IMG/VR virus record: IMGVR_UViG_3300025914_000475
Span: 1-32,651 of that record
Strand: one strand, 5' to 3'
Source: a virus
Length of the DNA: 32,651 nucleotides
In this document: one piece after another, positions 6,528-14,647 of the stretch
Position numbering within the stretch: the first letter of the stretch is position 1
How the letters are laid out: the number at the start of each line of letters is the position of its first letter
The notes under the pieces: generated by a model
Databases searched by the model: none
What the model saw: only the letters and a program-made list of their open reading frames with translations
Told to the model about the DNA's origin: nothing
Made by a program: the position numbers and the translations under genes

Positions 6528-6788
6528 ATGGTGGAAAAAATATCGCATAAGACATTTGAAATTCGCGCTACCGTCCATGTATGGATAGAAAATCAGGGCG
6601 GCCGCTATGTAGTTATGCAAAAGATGGGCATGGTTGGTGGGATGCCAATTGAATTGGGCGCACATCCCTCTCTTGTACACGCTATGGCGAACGAAGATGC
6701 AATTATGGCGATTATGACACCGAATATCATAGAGGGCTCAGTACAAGACGTAACAGAGTTTGATAAACATAGGAGCAATGAACAGTGA
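6528..6788 (+). CDS. Hypothetical protein
   Basis: This 86-residue protein has a beta-rich N-terminal half (FEIRATVHVWIENQGGRYVVMQKMG) and an acidic C-terminus. Its stop overlaps the GTG start of the next gene by 4 bp (GTGA), showing translational coupling. No known motif was seen. Confidence 0.5.
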   Translation: MVEKISHKTFEIRATVHVWIENQGGRYVVMQKMGMVGGMPIELGAHPSLVHAMANEDAIMAIMTPNIIEGSVQDVTEFDKHRSNEQ

Positions 6789-7033
6789 AAAAGCAATTAA
6801 CGAATAAAACGGTATACATGCCCAACCCATTCGTGAAAATTACGGTGACAAATAAACCGGTCCTGGATGAAGAGGTTGGACAGATTGCCGGATATGACGT
6901 GTCGGTAGACGTAAAGATAAAGCGAAACCTCATGCCCAGCGAAGTCAAATTTGCAAGCGATGATGATATTGCCGATTTTATGGCGACAGTCAATTACGAT
7001 GATCCGCAACTAAGTTTACCAATTGGAAAGTAG
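6785..7033 (+). CDS. Hypothetical protein
   Basis: This 82-residue protein starts at a GTG coupled to the previous gene. It is likely beta-rich (FVKITVTNKPVLDEEVGQIAGYDVSVDVKIKR) and has no recognised domain. It sits 11 bp before groES, whose SD (AAAGGAAG) lies in the gap, so it is in the same operon. An effector that works with the chaperonin cannot be excluded. Confidence 0.5.
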   Translation: MKKQLTNKTVYMPNPFVKITVTNKPVLDEEVGQIAGYDVSVDVKIKRNLMPSEVKFASDDDIADFMATVNYDDPQLSLPIGK

Positions 7034-7044
7034 AAAGGAAGAAA

Positions 7045-7317
7045 ATGATATTTAATCCATTAACGGACAACATTATCGCCATGCCAGAAGAGGCGGCAAA
7101 ACAATCAAAATCAGGCATCCTCTTCACCACCGGCACCACACGTGAACAGCCGCGCATTGCGGAGGTCAAAGCTGTTGGTCCAAAGGTAGAACACTTGAAG
7201 GTCGGTGATAAGTTCCTATTTCAAGCGTTCGCTGCGGCCGAGCTAAAAGTCGGTGATGATAATTACATTGCCATCCGTGAAGAATTTGTAATAGCAACTA
7301 TTGGAGAGAAAGAATAA
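7045..7317 (+). CDS. groS: GroES co-chaperonin
   Basis: This 90-residue protein has the GroES fold signature. PLTDNIIAMPEEA opens the barrel, the mobile loop carries SGILF (the hydrophobic tripeptide that docks on GroEL is ILF here, commonly IVL), then AEVKAVGP, VGDKFLFQAFAAAELKVGDDNYIAIREEFVIATI. GroES caps the GroEL ring and encloses the folding client. The stop codon shares its last base with the groEL start (TAATG), so the pair is translationally coupled. It is slightly shorter than E. coli GroES (97 residues). Phage GroES-like proteins such as T4 gp31 serve capsid folding. Here a dedicated GroEL follows, so the partner is probably that protein. Confidence 0.93.
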   Translation: MIFNPLTDNIIAMPEEAAKQSKSGILFTTGTTREQPRIAEVKAVGPKVEHLKVGDKFLFQAFAAAELKVGDDNYIAIREEFVIATIGEKE

Positions 7318-8918
7318 TGTCAAAAAAAGTATTTTACGATGAAGATGCGCGCAAACGAATCCTAGCCGGTGCTGAGCTGCTATACAATGCAGTTAAAGTG
7401 ACCATGGGCCCTAGAGGTCGCAATGTAGTGATTGGTAAACAATACGGCGGAGCTCCGAAAGTTACGCACGATGGTGTTAGCGTTGCGAGGTCTTTTGAGC
7501 TTACAGACACCGAAATGACCATGGGGTATGCCACGGGTGTCGAGCTTATAAAGAGCTCATCTGTCAAAATGGACGAACTAGGTGATGGTACTACTACCGT
7601 GACTGTCCTTACATATCACATCCTTAATGAAGCAAACAAGCTGATCGCAGTTGGCCATAATCCTATGCAGCTACGTGAAAGTTTGGAAAAAGCAGGATAT
7701 GCTGCGCTTGATGCACTCCAAGAGATGAGCGAGGATATCTCGCAGGATTCTCGAAAAGTTGCCGAAGTTGCGACAATTAGTGCCGGCGGCGATGTCAAAA
7801 TTGGCGGCATGATTGCTGATGTTATGAAAATTGTTGGCAACGAGGGTGTTGTCACCGTGGAAGCTAGTCAAGGCACACAGCTTGAATCAGAGGTTGTTGA
7901 GGGTTATACATTCGATCGTGGTTACGTTAGCCCATACATGGTTACCGATGTCGCACGCATGGAGGCGGCTTATAATCAGCCACTAATCCTAGTCACGGAT
8001 AAAAAGATTTCAAACATTCAGGAGATATTGCCACTACTTGAAAAAATGGCAACTGCTGGTAAAAAAGAGCTCGTTATTATTGCGGAAGATGTTGACGGTG
8101 ATGCGCTCGGCAGTCTCATCCTAAATAAGATCAAGGGAGTATTCAATACGGTTGCCGTCAAAGCACCTTCTTATGGTGAAAACCGCAAGGAAGTTCTAAA
8201 CGACATTGCCGCACTTGTTGGTGCTGAGGTCGTAAGTGAAGCAACAGGAATGGCGTTTGCGGATGTAGATATTGCATCTCTAGGATCAGCTCGTCGTGTA
8301 TTAGTGAAAAAAGACAGTACTACGATCATTGAGGGCAAAGGCGATGCAAACCACGTTGCAGAGCGTATTGCGCAGCTGAGCGACCACATTGAACATGCTG
8401 ATGGTGAGTTTAAGCGCGACAACCTAAAAGAGCGCAGGGCTGCACTAAGTGGCAAAGTAGCTGTTATTAAGGTCGGTGGTATTAGCGAAACAGAAATGAG
8501 CGAAAAGAAAGATCGTGTTGACGACGCTGTGGCAGCGGCTAAAGCTGCATTGGCCGAGGGAATCGTGGCTGGTGGTGGCGTAACGCTACTTAATGTCGCC
8601 GATAGGCTGGAAAGCGATGAGACGGGCTATAAGCTATTAAAAAATGCGCTACAAATGCCGTTCCGTATTCTTCTTGAAAATGCTGGTATTACACCGGAAG
8701 AATGGCTGCCGCAGATTCGGGGCAAAGTTGGTATGGGTATAAATGTTAATAATCCCGAGAAGGTTATCGATCTTAAAAAGAACGGTGTGATTGATCCAGT
8801 GCTCGTTACTAAGGAAGCTATCCAAACTGCCATTTCTATATCTGGAACAGCTATGACAATGGGTGCATTGGTTGTCGAAGAGGCAAAAGACAACAATAAC
8901 AACGCAGAGGTAGCATAA
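7317..8918 (+). CDS. groL: GroEL chaperonin
   Basis: This full-length, 533-residue GroEL has intact equatorial, intermediate and apical parts: AVKVTMGPRGRNVVI near the N-terminus, HDGVSVAR, ATP-binding GDGTTT, apical VTDKKISNIQEILPLLEKM and IIAEDVDGDALGSLI, then VDDAVAAAKAALAEGIVAGGG carrying the catalytic Asp region. The C-terminus ends in an Asn-rich stretch (DNNNNAEVA) and lacks the usual GGM repeat tail. It is clearly coupled to groES. The pair stands among phage genes between early hypotheticals and the terminase, so I read it as phage-encoded, probably to fold coat or tail proteins. An ordinary host operon would not be expected here. Confidence 0.95.
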   Translation: MSKKVFYDEDARKRILAGAELLYNAVKVTMGPRGRNVVIGKQYGGAPKVTHDGVSVARSFELTDTEMTMGYATGVELIKSSSVKMDELGDGTTTVTVLTYHILNEANKLIAVGHNPMQLRESLEKAGYAALDALQEMSEDISQDSRKVAEVATISAGGDVKIGGMIADVMKIVGNEGVVTVEASQGTQLESEVVEGYTFDRGYVSPYMVTDVARMEAAYNQPLILVTDKKISNIQEILPLLEKMATAGKKELVIIAEDVDGDALGSLILNKIKGVFNTVAVKAPSYGENRKEVLNDIAALVGAEVVSEATGMAFADVDIASLGSARRVLVKKDSTTIIEGKGDANHVAERIAQLSDHIEHADGEFKRDNLKERRAALSGKVAVIKVGGISETEMSEKKDRVDDAVAAAKAALAEGIVAGGGVTLLNVADRLESDETGYKLLKNALQMPFRILLENAGITPEEWLPQIRGKVGMGINVNNPEKVIDLKKNGVIDPVLVTKEAIQTAISISGTAMTMGALVVEEAKDNNNNAEVA

Positions 8919-9253
8919 TGACCGAGATATTGGTTGCAGGCGCGGCTGAGGGGAATAAACCCCCTCAGCCTAAAGAGATTCAGGCAACAGTTATGTTCCA
9001 GGATGAGAACTATACAATTTTACGAAACAAAGATGGCGTTACGGATCAAGATATACTCGATATGCCCGTGCATCTTTCCCTACTTTCATTTGGCATGATG
9101 GACGCACGAAACTATGTTGAAAAGGTTGGGTATAAAAGCTACATCAAAGCTCTGAGGCAAGTCAAAAAGCATTTCGATCGTCAATTCAAAACTCAGCTTG
9201 CTGCCGCATCAAAGATGAAGCAGGAACGGTTTATTAGTCATGCCGACGAATAA
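8918..9253 (+). CDS. Hypothetical protein
   Basis: This 111-residue protein overlaps the groEL stop by one base (TAATG). A Pro-rich N-terminal linker leads to a mixed region (QATVMFQDENYTILRNKDGV) and a basic helical C-terminus (KALRQVKKHFDRQFKTQLAAASKMK). No family was recognised. Coupling to GroEL suggests co-expression but does not show a chaperone role. Confidence 0.5.
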   Translation: MTEILVAGAAEGNKPPQPKEIQATVMFQDENYTILRNKDGVTDQDILDMPVHLSLLSFGMMDARNYVEKVGYKSYIKALRQVKKHFDRQFKTQLAAASKMKQERFISHADE

Positions 9254-9539
9254 GGAAGAGTTAGAAGCCCTATGGTATATGACATTGCCCGTGGTCAACC
9301 TTGATGCGGAACCAAACACTACGGAACAGATGTCAAAAGAAGAGTGGACGATAAGAGCCGATCGATTAATCACCGCCCGCGAAAAGGTGGCATGGGCTAA
9401 AGGCTATGACCAAGGTTGTATGGATTCAACACCTAAAAATAATAAGAATATTCGCAGTAAAGATTATAACCTTGGATATCATGCAGGCTACAAAGCCGGC
9501 GAGCATCATGCTGCCCAATCCAGAAAGAACAATAAATGA
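9240..9539 (+). CDS. Hypothetical protein
   Basis: This 99-residue protein overlaps the previous gene by 14 bp. The C-terminal half has repeated aromatic-glycine motifs (WAKGYDQGCMDS, YNLGYHAGYKAGEHHAA), a GYxxGxxxG style often seen in small phage proteins. No enzymatic motif was found. Its stop overlaps the next start (ATGA). Confidence 0.5.
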   Translation: MPTNKEELEALWYMTLPVVNLDAEPNTTEQMSKEEWTIRADRLITAREKVAWAKGYDQGCMDSTPKNNKNIRSKDYNLGYHAGYKAGEHHAAQSRKNNK

Positions 9540-9889
9540 ATCAAATTGTAATAGCTTTCGATTGTGATGGTACACTTGTCACTACGTTTAGCCAGAAAAG
9601 CGGCAAAATTGTAGCAAATGAGCGCATTCGCACCCTACTTATTACGCTCGCCTCTATGAAAAACACCAAGATTGTTGTTTGGAGCGGTGCAGGTGAGCTA
9701 TGGGCGCGGCAAGTCGGTGCGGCAATCGGCATTGATAAATATGTCGATCTTTACGCGTCAAAGAACTATGTTGGCAAAAACGATGAGGGCGACCCATTAT
9801 TTTCGCCGGAAATGATGCCCGACATTGCCATAGATGATATCCACGATTGTGAACTTGGCGTAATAAATATGATTGTGAGGGAAAAATGA
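9536..9889 (+). CDS. Small HAD-like phosphatase
   Basis: This 117-residue protein carries HAD motif I as FDCDGTLV (nucleophile D9, acid D11), motif II in VVWSG, and motif IV as IDD near residues 105-106. HAD enzymes form a phospho-aspartate intermediate and hydrolyse phosphomonoesters. At this length there is a minimal core with no cap, as in small phage polynucleotide or nucleotide phosphatases. The substrate is unknown. It overlaps both neighbours by ATGA-type junctions. The motif III lysine is probably in YASKNYVGK. Confidence 0.75.
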   Translation: MNQIVIAFDCDGTLVTTFSQKSGKIVANERIRTLLITLASMKNTKIVVWSGAGELWARQVGAAIGIDKYVDLYASKNYVGKNDEGDPLFSPEMMPDIAIDDIHDCELGVINMIVREK

Positions 9890-10110
9890 GTGAGGAATAT
9901 AAACATGCTCTTTATGAGGCTTTCTTAAAAGATACGCCCATAAAATACGAAAGCGTTACTTATGAGCAATGGCAACAGATGCACAAAACTCTAACGGGTT
10001 GGATAATTGCAATTACACCTGTGATCGAGGCTGTATCAGTTAGCATGAAATCGTTAGTTAAGGAGTTAGACGCTTTGATTGGAGGCGTAAAGGATGAACG
10101 TAACAGATAA
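9886..10110 (+). CDS. Hypothetical protein
   Basis: This 74-residue protein is coupled to the HAD-like gene (ATGA). It is predicted helical with a weakly hydrophobic middle (LTGWIIAITPVIEAVSVSMKSLVKEL). It may be a small coiled-coil or peripheral membrane protein. No family was recognised. Confidence 0.45.
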   Translation: MSEEYKHALYEAFLKDTPIKYESVTYEQWQQMHKTLTGWIIAITPVIEAVSVSMKSLVKELDALIGGVKDERNR

Positions 10111-10423
10111 TCGCTCACTCGACCGAGCGGTAAAAATTGGTTCATGCGAAGCTGGCATGTGCCAAGGGCAAGCAGTGGCAGAAATATCGCTGGACACCCT
10201 GCAAATTGACCCACAAACGTTCCAATCGCGGGCTGTGCCTAAAAGCGTTAAGGTTTGTATGAAACACAAATCGGAATACTTTAAGTATCAGGAGGGATTG
10301 CTAGACCGCATCAACCCAGAAAGGAAAAAATATGGCAAAAAAGGCAACCAAACAACGTGGCCCAAAACCAACGTGGACTACGCCAGCCCAATTGCTCAAA
10401 GATTTCGAGCTCTTTCTGCATGA
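10094..10423 (+). CDS. Hypothetical protein with possible zinc site
   Basis: This 109-residue frame has a good SD (GGAGGCGTAAAGG before the ATG), which supports the start. Residues near the N-terminus, CEAGMC, and a later CMKH could form a zinc site. The last 92 bp overlap the small terminase gene in another frame. That is unusually long, and the residues in the overlap look non-conserved. Either the tail is free to vary or the functional protein is shorter. Confidence 0.5.
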   Translation: MNVTDNRSLDRAVKIGSCEAGMCQGQAVAEISLDTLQIDPQTFQSRAVPKSVKVCMKHKSEYFKYQEGLLDRINPERKKYGKKGNQTTWPKTNVDYASPIAQRFRALSA

Positions 10424-10874
10424 TCAGTCGCCGCATCCAGTAAAGGTATGGCGTAATGTTCGGACATTGAAGAAAGCGCGGGCACACATCAAAAACCCGC
10501 GCCCATCCGATTACGAATATCGCATTGAGAAAGTCGAAGAGCTGTCAAAGCAAGGTGTGGTGACTATAGTACAATTTGCCGCATGGAAAGGAGTGCATCG
10601 CACCACCATTACCACCGGTTATTCTGAGGGTGACTATAAAGAGGCATACCAGCACATTCTAGCGGTTTGTGAGGCATTTAGTGAAACGTATCTATACGAT
10701 ACCGAAAATCGTAACTCAGCGGGCGTGATCTTTTCGATGAAGAATGCCTATGGTTACACTGATAAAAGCGAAATGGAGTTATCTGGCTCTGTTAATCAGC
10801 CGCTTAGCGAAGAGGCCAAAGCTATACTTGCCAAGGCAACGAGAGCGAGTGAAGATGGCTCTACCGAGTCCTGA
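10332..10874 (+). CDS. terS: Terminase small subunit
   Basis: This 180-residue protein has a basic N-terminus (KKATKQRGPKP). A helix-turn-helix region follows (VTIVQFAAWKGVHRTTITTGYSEG, about residues 76-100), suited to recognising the packaging site. The C-terminal AYGYTDKSEMELSGSVN resembles the 'GYxDKxExExSG' ending common in small terminases. It lies directly before and overlaps the large terminase. A clear AGAAAGGA SD precedes the ATG. The small subunit oligomerises, binds phage DNA and hands it to the motor. Confidence 0.82.
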   Translation: MAKKATKQRGPKPTWTTPAQLLKDFELFLHDQSPHPVKVWRNVRTLKKARAHIKNPRPSDYEYRIEKVEELSKQGVVTIVQFAAWKGVHRTTITTGYSEGDYKEAYQHILAVCEAFSETYLYDTENRNSAGVIFSMKNAYGYTDKSEMELSGSVNQPLSEEAKAILAKATRASEDGSTES

Positions 10875-12420
10875 TATTTTAATTAAGCAGGTTGGCGAGA
10901 TTCAAGCGAAGAATATCTATCGTGAGTATTTTCGTGACCCCGCCAACCTAGAGGAGTTTGCCGAGCTCTTTAATTCGTATGTGCCAACGCACCTCGCTGG
11001 CTTCCACGGTGAATTGTATGATTATTACGAAGCAGACGGTAACTTTGCTGGCGCCGCGCCTCGTGGTTTTAGCAAATCAACTGTAACAGATACCGTATAC
11101 CTAGCACATCGCATGCTCTATGCTCGTTCGCACTTTGCGCTGCTTATATCAGACACCGTTACACAGGCGGAAGGGTTACTCGATGGTCTCAAATCTGAAC
11201 TTGAAGGCAATGAAATGCTGTTATGGATTTACGGCAATGTTCAAGGCCGGATTTGGTCAAGCGAGGGGCTAATCATAAATGCTTGGAGCGAAGACGGCAA
11301 ACGCCATTTGGTAAAGATTTTGCCGCGCGGTGCTGGTCAGAAGCTGCGTGGACTCAGGTTTAAACAATACCGACCCGATTTTGTCATTTGTGACGACCTC
11401 GAAAACGACGAAATGGTTGAATCGCCAGAGAGGCGAGAAAAGCTAGCAAACTGGTTTAAGCGTGCGTTATTGCCAGCCCTTGCTAAGGATATTAGTAAAA
11501 TTATCTATATTGGCACGTTGCTGCACCGTGAAGCACTGCTTGCAAAGGCTCTGCGCGGCGAGGATGTGTTTGCTGGATGGAATAGGCATAAGTGGCAAGG
11601 AATACTCCCAGACGGCACCAGCCTATGGCCTGAGCGCTTTACTGTTGATTATCTAACTGGAATGCGCGACGATCCAACGCACTCGCTCTATATGGGCCCT
11701 ATCGTATGGTCGCAGGAAATTCAGAATAACCCGATCAGTGAAAAAGATCAGATTATTAAACCGGAATGGACGCAGAGTCGCTATGCGCTTAATGACCAAC
11801 TGATGAATTGGGCGGCGCAAATGAATGTCAAAGATCCCGAAGTGGCGCTACGTTCATGGCTTAAAACACACTTCAAACGCGTTATCTCCCACATCGATCC
11901 GGCCATATCCGAAAAGGAAACGGCAGACTATTGGGCAATGGTAACGGTTGGTATTACGCATAAGTGTCCTATTTGTGAGGGTGGTGGTAGCAATCACATT
12001 GTTATATTGGATGTTGACCGATTCCGCGAAGCAGACCCGGAAGTGCAGGCACAAGTGGTTGGTGATTCGTTCCTACTGTGGAAGCAAGACAAACTGAAAG
12101 TTGAAACGGTGGCATACCAGGCTGGTTTATATGCGATCATTCAAAACATTGCAAGGAAACGCGGCATACATATCCCAATATGGAAATGGAAGCCAGACCG
12201 CAGCAAACGACGACGCGCAATATTGCAAAGTGGGTCATGGGCTGGTGGGCTCGTACACATTCGCACCGACATGCCACTATCAGGTGAATTCATTGAGGAG
12301 GTACTGCAATTCCCACAGGGCGAGCACGACGACATGTTTGACGCCTACCTAGGTGCAGCAGAAGAAACGGTATTGACCACACAACGACGGGCATTCCAAG
12401 ACAAGCCTAGAGGATTGTAG
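10855..12420 (+). CDS. terL: Terminase large subunit (packaging ATPase-nuclease)
   Basis: This 521-residue protein has an N-terminal ATPase with Walker A-like APRGFSKST (about 68-76, K74) and Walker B FVICDDLEND (D180, D181). IYIGTLLHREAL follows as the coupling motif. The C-terminal RNase H-like nuclease has acidic residues in ISHIDPA (D348), ILDVDRF (D386, D388) and GEHDDMFDAY (D492, D493). A CPIC pair (C371, C374) in the nuclease domain could bind a metal. The ATG at 10855 is chosen because it overlaps the small subunit by only 20 bp; the in-frame region upstream has no conserved features. It cuts concatemers and pumps DNA into proheads through the portal. Confidence 0.9.
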   Translation: MALPSPDILIKQVGEIQAKNIYREYFRDPANLEEFAELFNSYVPTHLAGFHGELYDYYEADGNFAGAAPRGFSKSTVTDTVYLAHRMLYARSHFALLISDTVTQAEGLLDGLKSELEGNEMLLWIYGNVQGRIWSSEGLIINAWSEDGKRHLVKILPRGAGQKLRGLRFKQYRPDFVICDDLENDEMVESPERREKLANWFKRALLPALAKDISKIIYIGTLLHREALLAKALRGEDVFAGWNRHKWQGILPDGTSLWPERFTVDYLTGMRDDPTHSLYMGPIVWSQEIQNNPISEKDQIIKPEWTQSRYALNDQLMNWAAQMNVKDPEVALRSWLKTHFKRVISHIDPAISEKETADYWAMVTVGITHKCPICEGGGSNHIVILDVDRFREADPEVQAQVVGDSFLLWKQDKLKVETVAYQAGLYAIIQNIARKRGIHIPIWKWKPDRSKRRRAILQSGSWAGGLVHIRTDMPLSGEFIEEVLQFPQGEHDDMFDAYLGAAEETVLTTQRRAFQDKPRGL

Positions 12421-12426
12421 CAGCAG

Positions 12427-12435
12427 TGGTATAAT
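12427..12435 (+). promoter_or_regulatory. Extended -10 promoter producing a near-leaderless mRNA
   Basis: TGGTATAAT fits the extended -10 consensus (TGnTATAAT) with no recognisable -35 at the usual distance. The ATG of the next gene lies at 12442, seven bases after TATAAT, where transcription would begin. There is therefore no room for an SD, and translation would be leaderless. Confidence 0.55.
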
Positions 12436-12441
12436 TGCTTT

Positions 12442-12639
12442 ATGACAAGAATCACTCAGAAAAGCCCAAACCAATTTGTATTTGAATCCGACCACGAACT
12501 AGAGTCTCATTTTTCCCAGGTTAAACAATTCGATTTCATGGGCAAACGCTATATGCTGGATGGTAATATCGTAGCCGTCCAAGCAGTTGATCCTGAATAT
12601 TCGTTTGCTTACGCGGTGAACGTTACGCTTGTATCTTAG
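12442..12639 (+). CDS. Small hypothetical protein, probably from a leaderless transcript
   Basis: This 65-residue beta-rich protein (FDFMGKRYMLDGNIVAVQAVDPEYSFAYAVNVTLVS) begins where transcription from the extended -10 element would start. It sits between packaging and portal genes, is not part of the terminase overlap chain, and has its own host-type promoter. It may therefore be expressed in the lysogen. No family was recognised. Confidence 0.55.
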   Translation: MTRITQKSPNQFVFESDHELESHFSQVKQFDFMGKRYMLDGNIVAVQAVDPEYSFAYAVNVTLVS

Positions 12640-12648
12640 GTTGGATCA

Positions 12649-12831
12649 ATGAGGCCGAGAGCACGATTCAGTATTTTCAATGGTAAACGCTTTATGGGCG
12701 ACATTGATATTGTTGGGTATCCGGCAAAGCAGAAGAATGGTAGCTGGTGGATGCTAACAGGATTTATTTTGAGTGGTTTGGTGGTCTTATTGTGTCTATA
12801 CCTGCTGTTCTATCTCATCTTTTTACAATAA
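12649..12831 (+). CDS. Small membrane protein
   Basis: This 60-residue protein has a basic N-terminus (RPRARFSIFNGKRF) and one long hydrophobic segment, about residues 35-59 (WMLTGFILSGLVVLLCLYLLFYLIFL), giving an N-in, C-out topology. It lies 9 bp after the previous gene, with TTGGATCAATG and no clear SD, and is probably cotranscribed. Both genes could be lysogeny-expressed accessory genes; the role is unknown. Confidence 0.55.
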   Translation: MRPRARFSIFNGKRFMGDIDIVGYPAKQKNGSWWMLTGFILSGLVVLLCLYLLFYLIFLQ

Positions 12832-12945
12832 TTTGTTAAAACTCTATTTGTGGCGTCTCTGGGAGAGGTGTGAAATACTAACGCGCACTAAATATTCATC
12901 ACCATAAAAAGGGACTAAATGTGTGAGCTCATAACTAATAGTGTT

Positions 12946-12965
12946 ATGGTTGATTAAAAAACAAC
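12946..12965 (+). promoter_or_regulatory. Late-gene promoter element, copy 1 (portal unit)
   Basis: Exact match to ATGGTTGA-N7-ACAAC (N7 = TTAAAAA). The portal ATG follows after 20 bp (12986) with no SD between. The preceding stretch 12832-12945 holds no gene I can support. Confidence 0.75.
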
Positions 12966-12985
12966 ACGACAACACAATTACAGAT

Positions 12986-14641
12986 ATGGCGAGCTCTCAA
13001 AAGAACAATATTACTCCTCTACCTCAAATTACCCCTGTAGCAAGTTCCGACTCTGCTGCCGTTACGGGGCGCACAACCGGTTCAAAAGTCTCTGCCGGTG
13101 CTGGTAAACCGATTTACCCATATCCTGATCAGCAACCGCGCTTGGACCGCTATGCGTTCAACTCCTTGCTATTTGATGGCAATCACTTTGACGCTTTCAA
13201 GATCAAAATTGGTAATGATGCGTACAATAAAAACTATTCCCGCTTGCGCTACATCGTTAATAACTTCCCGGGATTGATCAGCAAGATCTGTGCCGACATG
13301 ATGTTTGGCGACAAGCCTCGCATTACGTTGCCAGAGGGCGCTAATAGCGACGACAACGCCGATTGGCTCGAAAACTGGTTGCATGACACTGATTTCTTTA
13401 CCACGTGCTACGAGTCTGCCATGACATCCAGTTATAAGGGCGATACGATATTTAAGTTGCGTGTCGGCGAACTGCATGATCCCACAAAGCCTAGCGTGAT
13501 TGTCGAACAGCTACAGCCCGATTTTTATTTTCCGAAGATAGATCCAATGAATGTGAGCGCCGACCCAAAAGAGGTTGAAATTTCGTTTGTTATTCAGATC
13601 AATGGTGATGATTACCTACGTAAAGAGATCCACGAAGCTGGATACATCCACAATGAGCTCTGGAAGCTTAATGGTAAGGAGATTACTCATCAAGTCCCAC
13701 TTGAAATGCTGAACGATCCAGACTTAGAGGACGAGGAAGCAACGGGCGTTAATCGCCTACTATTGGTACATAACCCAAACTGGAAAGACGGGCGTAGCTA
13801 TTTTGGCAAGGACGACTATTACGACTTAACCACGTTGTTTTATGCTATTAATAACCGTTTTTCTAAGATCGACAACATTCTCGATAAGCACAGTGATCCG
13901 ATTCTTGCTATCCCAGAAGGTATCTTGGACGAGGAAGGGCGTGTTAAAAAAGAGAACCTTGGACTATTTGAAAAAGGCCAGGATGGCGAAACACCTGAAT
14001 ATATCGTATGGAATGCCAGCCTAGAATCGGCATTTAGCGAGATCGACCGCCTGCTTGAATCGCTATACCTATTTAGTGAGATTTCACCGGACGCAATGGG
14101 CCAATTCAAAGACGCAACAGCCGCTAGTGGCCGTGCCTTGAAATATCGTATGATGCGTACCGTTGCTAAGGTAAAGCGAAAGCAAATGTACTTTGATCAC
14201 TCGATTAAAGAGGTTATTTACCTTGCTCAAATGCTTGCTCTTGAACATGGCGTTGAGGCGCTTGGATCAAAGTATACTGGTGCGCCAGAGATTCCATCAG
14301 TGGAGTGGAAGCACCCAATACCACAGGATAGCTACGAGCAAGCCCAAGAGGAAGAACTACGCCTCGCTAGTGGCAATCAGACACTCAAAGATAGCATTAT
14401 GAACATTGATGGCCTTACTGATGAGCAGGCAGAGGAAAAAGTAAAAGAAATCTACGCCGAAAAGGCAAAATACGCACCGAGCATTGTAGTTCCTACGGCT
14501 GGTGATGGCACTCCTGCGGAGCCAGGTATAGCAGTGCCCGGCCAGTCGCCAAAGACGACGCCAAGCGGCCAACCAAAAACCGATCCATATGCTACTGATA
14601 TAAAAACACCTACTACTCCAAAACCAGCTAATGCGAGTTAG
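12986..14641 (+). CDS. Portal protein (SPP1 gp6-like)
   Basis: At 551 residues this is the usual length for SPP1-type portals. It has the fold's typical succession: an N-terminal wing (NKNYSRLRYIVNNFPGLISKICADMMFGDKP), a mixed core with TTLFYAINNRFSKIDNILDKHSDPIL, then SGRALKYRMMRTVAKVKRKQMYFDHSIKEV. A Pro/Thr-rich tail ends it. The portal ring occupies one capsid vertex and is the channel for packaging and ejection. An in-frame GTG at 12941 would run through the late promoter element, so the ATG at 12986 is preferred. It opens a late unit with the minor capsid gene. Confidence 0.88.
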   Translation: MASSQKNNITPLPQITPVASSDSAAVTGRTTGSKVSAGAGKPIYPYPDQQPRLDRYAFNSLLFDGNHFDAFKIKIGNDAYNKNYSRLRYIVNNFPGLISKICADMMFGDKPRITLPEGANSDDNADWLENWLHDTDFFTTCYESAMTSSYKGDTIFKLRVGELHDPTKPSVIVEQLQPDFYFPKIDPMNVSADPKEVEISFVIQINGDDYLRKEIHEAGYIHNELWKLNGKEITHQVPLEMLNDPDLEDEEATGVNRLLLVHNPNWKDGRSYFGKDDYYDLTTLFYAINNRFSKIDNILDKHSDPILAIPEGILDEEGRVKKENLGLFEKGQDGETPEYIVWNASLESAFSEIDRLLESLYLFSEISPDAMGQFKDATAASGRALKYRMMRTVAKVKRKQMYFDHSIKEVIYLAQMLALEHGVEALGSKYTGAPEIPSVEWKHPIPQDSYEQAQEEELRLASGNQTLKDSIMNIDGLTDEQAEEKVKEIYAEKAKYAPSIVVPTAGDGTPAEPGIAVPGQSPKTTPSGQPKTDPYATDIKTPTTPKPANAS

Positions 14642-14647
14642 GAGTGA

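Noticed and set aside
12941-12985. Upstream GTG start giving a 566-residue portal
   Set aside because: The extra 15 codons lie across the conserved late promoter element, whose sequence is kept by its promoter role at six other sites.
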